A DNA stretch of 64,000 nt, from contig CAVYMJ010000001.1 in assembly GCA_963769585.1 (NCBI GenBank), positions 620,001 through 684,000 of the forward strand, given 5' to 3'. The notes beneath the pieces were generated by a model. It did not search any database. It was given only the letters and a program-made list of their open reading frames with translations, and was not told the origin of the DNA. Position 1 is the stretch's first letter. Each line of letters starts with the position of its first letter. This document shows positions 62,010 through 64,000 of the stretch, piece by piece. This DNA comes from SSC3 sp963769585. GTDB lineage: Bacteria; Actinomycetota; Actinomycetes; Propionibacteriales; Nocardioidaceae. The position numbers were made by a program, and so were the translations under genes.

Positions 62010-62882
62010 CTAGGCAAGCAGCTTGCGGGCGGTCTCGACCGCGCGGGCGCCGTACGCCCCCCCGCCGACCCGGTGGGTGGCATGCGTCAGCAGCGGGAAG
62101 AGCTGGTGCAGGCCTACCCGGTCCTCCCAGCCGTCGGCGAGCGGCGCGACCTCCTGGTAGGCCTCCAGCACGCGGGGCAGGTTGGGCAGGCCGAAGAGCG
62201 CGAGCATCGCCAGGTCGGTCTCCCGGTGCCCGCCGTACGCCGCGGGGTCGATGACGCGGGTCAGTCCGTCGTGGGCCCAGATGACGTTGCCCGACCACAG
62301 GTCTCCATGGATCCGGCTGGGCGGCTCGTCCGGGCCGGCGAGGTCGGTGATGCTGCGGACCACCTGCTCGATCGAGGCCGCATCAGAGGCCGGTACGCCG
62401 CCGCGGTCGACCGCGAGCTTGAGGTAGGGCAGCAGCCGCCGGGTGGCGAAGAACTCCGGCCAGCGCTCGGCCGGCCGGTTCGGCATCGGCAGCGAACCGA
62501 TGTACCCGTCACCCGTGTTGCTGCCGAAGACCTCCGCGCCCGCGGCGTGGGTCCGGGCCAGGGCACGGCCGAAGGCGTCCGCCGCGTCGTTGGTCGCCCG
62601 GCCAGACTCGACGTACTCCAGGATCAGGCAGTCGTCCTCGGCAGCGAGGACCGCGGGGGTGGGCACACCTGCGGCCGCTGCCAGCCAGGTCAGGCCCGCC
62701 GCCTCGGAGCGGAAGAAGTCCGCCGGTGCGTGCGCGCGGGTCTTCATGATCGCCGAGGATCCGTCGGAGAGCCGGAGCCGGGTCGCGACGCAGATGTCCC
62801 CGCCGGCGACGGGCGAGGTGGCTACGACCGAGGTGCCCAACAGCGCCTCGGCCCGGGTCGCGATCGTCCCCATTCGTGCCAT
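62010..62882 (-). CDS. Fructosamine kinase family protein
   Basis: A 290-residue APH-fold kinase. A GGDICVATRL nucleotide loop and Lys in IMKTR are followed by HGDLWSGN (catalytic Asp, metal Asn), VIDPAAYGGHRE (metal Asp), and a final HLFPLL-like segment. Members phosphorylate fructosamines on glycated amines or unknown sugars, starting repair. Its start overlaps the phosphatase stop (TGATG), so the two are translationally coupled. This pairing suggests deglycation followed by dephosphorylation, a known association in several bacteria. Confidence 0.87.
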   Translation of the reverse strand: MARMGTIATRAEALLGTSVVATSPVAGGDICVATRLRLSDGSSAIMKTRAHAPADFFRSEAAGLTWLAAAAGVPTPAVLAAEDDCLILEYVESGRATNDAADAFGRALARTHAAGAEVFGSNTGDGYIGSLPMPNRPAERWPEFFATRRLLPYLKLAVDRGGVPASDAASIEQVVRSITDLAGPDEPPSRIHGDLWSGNVIWAHDGLTRVIDPAAYGGHRETDLAMLALFGLPNLPRVLEAYQEVAPLADGWEDRVGLHQLFPLLTHATHRVGGGAYGARAVETARKLLA

Positions 62883-63340
62883 CAGGGGCTCGCCTTCACC
62901 AGACCCGCGACGATCGCGTCCGCGGTGCGCTGCACCATCTCCAGCACGGCCTGGAAGCCCTCGTCGCCGCCGTAGTACGGATCGGGTACGTCGCCTGACC
63001 CGGCAGGGTCGAACGAGCGGAACAGCCGCAGCCTGTCGGCGCTCGGCCCGGCGATGCGCAGGAGCGCGGCGTGGTTGTCCGCGTCCATGGCCAGGACGAG
63101 GTCGCAGTCCTCGAACCAGGCGGCATCGAACTGCCGGGCCCGGTGCCGGCTCGGGTCGTACCCAGCGGCCGACAGCGTCGCGGCCGCGCGTCGGTCCATC
63201 GGCGCCCCGACGTGGTAGCCGGCGGTGCCGGCGCTGACCACCTCGACGTCGAGCCCCTCGTCAAGCAGGCGTTGCTCCAGCACCACATCGGCCATGGGTG
63301 AGCGGCAGATGTTCCCCAGGCACACCAGCGCGATGCGCAT
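62882..63340 (-). CDS. Low-molecular-weight protein tyrosine phosphatase
   Basis: A 152-residue LMW-PTP. The P-loop is CLGNICRSP with catalytic Cys7 and Arg13, and the general acid Asp lies in PDPYYGG near residue 123. It may act on phosphotyrosine proteins or, given its coupling to the fructosamine-kinase-like gene, on phosphorylated sugars. It overlaps the upstream membrane gene by 1 base and the kinase gene by 1 base. Confidence 0.9.
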   Translation of the reverse strand: MRIALVCLGNICRSPMADVVLEQRLLDEGLDVEVVSAGTAGYHVGAPMDRRAAATLSAAGYDPSRHRARQFDAAWFEDCDLVLAMDADNHAALLRIAGPSADRLRLFRSFDPAGSGDVPDPYYGGDEGFQAVLEMVQRTADAIVAGLVKASP

Positions 63341-63714
63341 CAGTCGCCGGGCCCGACGAGCTCTAGGACCGTGGTGGCGATCGAGACGATGATGGCTCCC
63401 CAGACCGCCGTCCACCAGAACTGGTCGACGTGGAAGGCGAGGTCGAGCGAGCCGGCGATCTTGCTGGTCAGCATCAGCATCGCCGCGTTGATCACGAAGA
63501 CCAGCAGCCCGAGGGTGAGCACGATGAACGGGAACGAGAGAAGCTTGACCACTGGCCGGATCAACGCGTTGACCAGGCCGAAGATCAGCGCGACGCCGAG
63601 CAGGGTGAGGAGCTTGTCCCGGTCGGAGTCGCCGGAGAGGGTGATCCCGTCGAGCAGCCACACGGCGGCACCGAGGGCGAGCGCGTTGACCAGGACCCAC
63701 AGCACGAACCTCAT
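63340..63714 (-). CDS. Four-TM membrane protein (phage-holin-like family, PF04020 type)
   Basis: A 124-residue protein with four predicted helices (about residues 3-21, 35-52, 58-82 and 98-117). GLVNALIRPVVKLLSFPF is the signature of the widespread 4-TMS family named after mycobacterial holin-like proteins. Despite that name it is not a phage gene in this context. It is the first of three genes coupled by 1-base overlaps, and is leaderless. Confidence 0.85.
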   Translation of the reverse strand: MRFVLWVLVNALALGAAVWLLDGITLSGDSDRDKLLTLLGVALIFGLVNALIRPVVKLLSFPFIVLTLGLLVFVINAAMLMLTSKIAGSLDLAFHVDQFWWTAVWGAIIVSIATTVLELVGPGD

Positions 63715-63726
63715 GCTCGAAGCCTA
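63715..63726 (-). promoter_or_regulatory. Leaderless -10 element (TAGGCT), minus strand
   Basis: TAGGCT (63726-63721 on the minus strand) lies 6 bases before the ATG at 63714. It overlaps the stop codon of the upstream regulator gene, as in the other leaderless genes of the window. Confidence 0.5.
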
Positions 63727-64000
63727 GCGAGTCGGCTCCTGCAGAGCGGCGAGCATGGACCGGGCACCATCCTCGATATGCCGCTCTAACTCGGTCACGG
63801 TCTCCTCGATCCTGCCCTGCTCGAGCATCCGGACCAAGAGCCGGTGCGCCTCCACCTGCTCGGCATAGTTGCGGCGCAGTCGGTCGACCCGGGCCAGCGC
63901 CAGGCGGACCTCGGCGTACAGCGCCTCTGCCTGCGCGACCAGCCGAGGTGACTCGGTGAGGCACACCAGCGACAGGTGGAACTGCAGGTGCTTGGCAGTG
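63724..64000 (-). CDS. GntR/FadR-type regulator, C-terminal part only
   Basis: The gene is cut by the right window edge, with about 92 codons present and the frame open to the edge. The remaining part is an FCD-type helical ligand-binding domain: a KHLQFHLSLV start, a long charged helix, and HRLLVRMLEQGRIEETVTEL followed by the final His-containing helix. The FCD histidines are metal ligands. The DNA-binding half lies outside the window, so the regulated pathway is unknown. Confidence 0.65.
   Translation of the reverse strand, partial: TAKHLQFHLSLVCLTESPRLVAQAEALYAEVRLALARVDRLRRNYAEQVEAHRLLVRMLEQGRIEETVTELERHIEDGARSMLAALQEPTR

Noticed and set aside
63340..63714. A prophage remnant because of the holin-like family name
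   Set aside because: The family is a common chromosomal four-TM protein and no phage genes, attachment sites or integrase are nearby.

Overview
The window is one stretch of high-GC chromosomal DNA from an actinobacterium, most likely Nocardioides or another Nocardioidaceae. This is judged from GC-rich third codon positions, frequent GTG/TTG starts, ATGA/GTGA stop-start overlaps, many leaderless genes with a TANNNT -10 box 6-7 bases before the start codon, mycobacterial-type gene neighbourhoods, and abundant TetR-controlled beta-oxidation operons. I see no rRNA, tRNA, insertion sequence, prophage or CRISPR array. Coding density is very high and no gene-free stretch exceeds about 180 bases.

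Left part (1-17.4 kb). A DUF2235 gene is cut by the left edge. It is followed by a DUF2237 gene, a frameshifted secreted 5'-nucleotidase, a YbaK-type deacylase, a small membrane protein and an exported sulfatase. Next comes a divergent lipid block: glpD and its TetR on one strand, an alkyl-DHAP-synthase-like flavoprotein and a diacylglycerol kinase on the other. After some small genes (membrane proteins, pirin, 2H phosphoesterase) there is a compact arsenic locus: arsR-aquaporin-arsC facing arsI, with a 15-residue cysteine-rich microprotein behind arsI. A PadR-controlled FadH-type dienoyl-CoA reductase follows.

Middle part (17.4-39 kb). This holds a secreted HNH nuclease and a MerR-centred fatty-acid block (CaiB-type racemase, fadA-fadB) with matching candidate operators. 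Next are an ABC exporter pair and two related lipoproteins built from a four-cysteine module. A TetR-controlled operon follows, comprising acyl-CoA dehydrogenase, SDR, APH-like kinase, histidine phosphatase and SDR; it resembles split ACAD10/11 chemistry. A secreted M28 aminopeptidase comes next. A TetR-controlled desaturase system (ferredoxin-type reductase plus three-His-box desaturase) is then followed by a cNMP-binding protein and a 66-residue protein, the last two each behind near-identical promoters.

Right part (39-64 kb). A long TetR-headed operon (TIGR03084, AtuA-like, acyl-CoA dehydrogenase, carboxylase beta and alpha, acyl-CoA dehydrogenase, enoyl-CoA hydratase) matches, from memory, the order of Rv0971c-Rv0976c of Mycobacterium tuberculosis. 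It suits branched-chain or terpenoid acyl-CoA breakdown. Its AtuA gene carries an 85-bp near-perfect palindrome read in frame as protein, the most unusual object in the window. Then come a HelD-type helicase, a DUF1697 gene, a PhzE-like synthase with PabA- and PabB-like partners, a TetR/MpaB-oxygenase divergon, an MprAB-PepD-like envelope-stress system, a secreted protein of unknown role, a fructosamine-kinase-like protein, a low-molecular-weight phosphatase, a four-TM membrane protein and the C-terminal part of a GntR regulator cut by the right edge.
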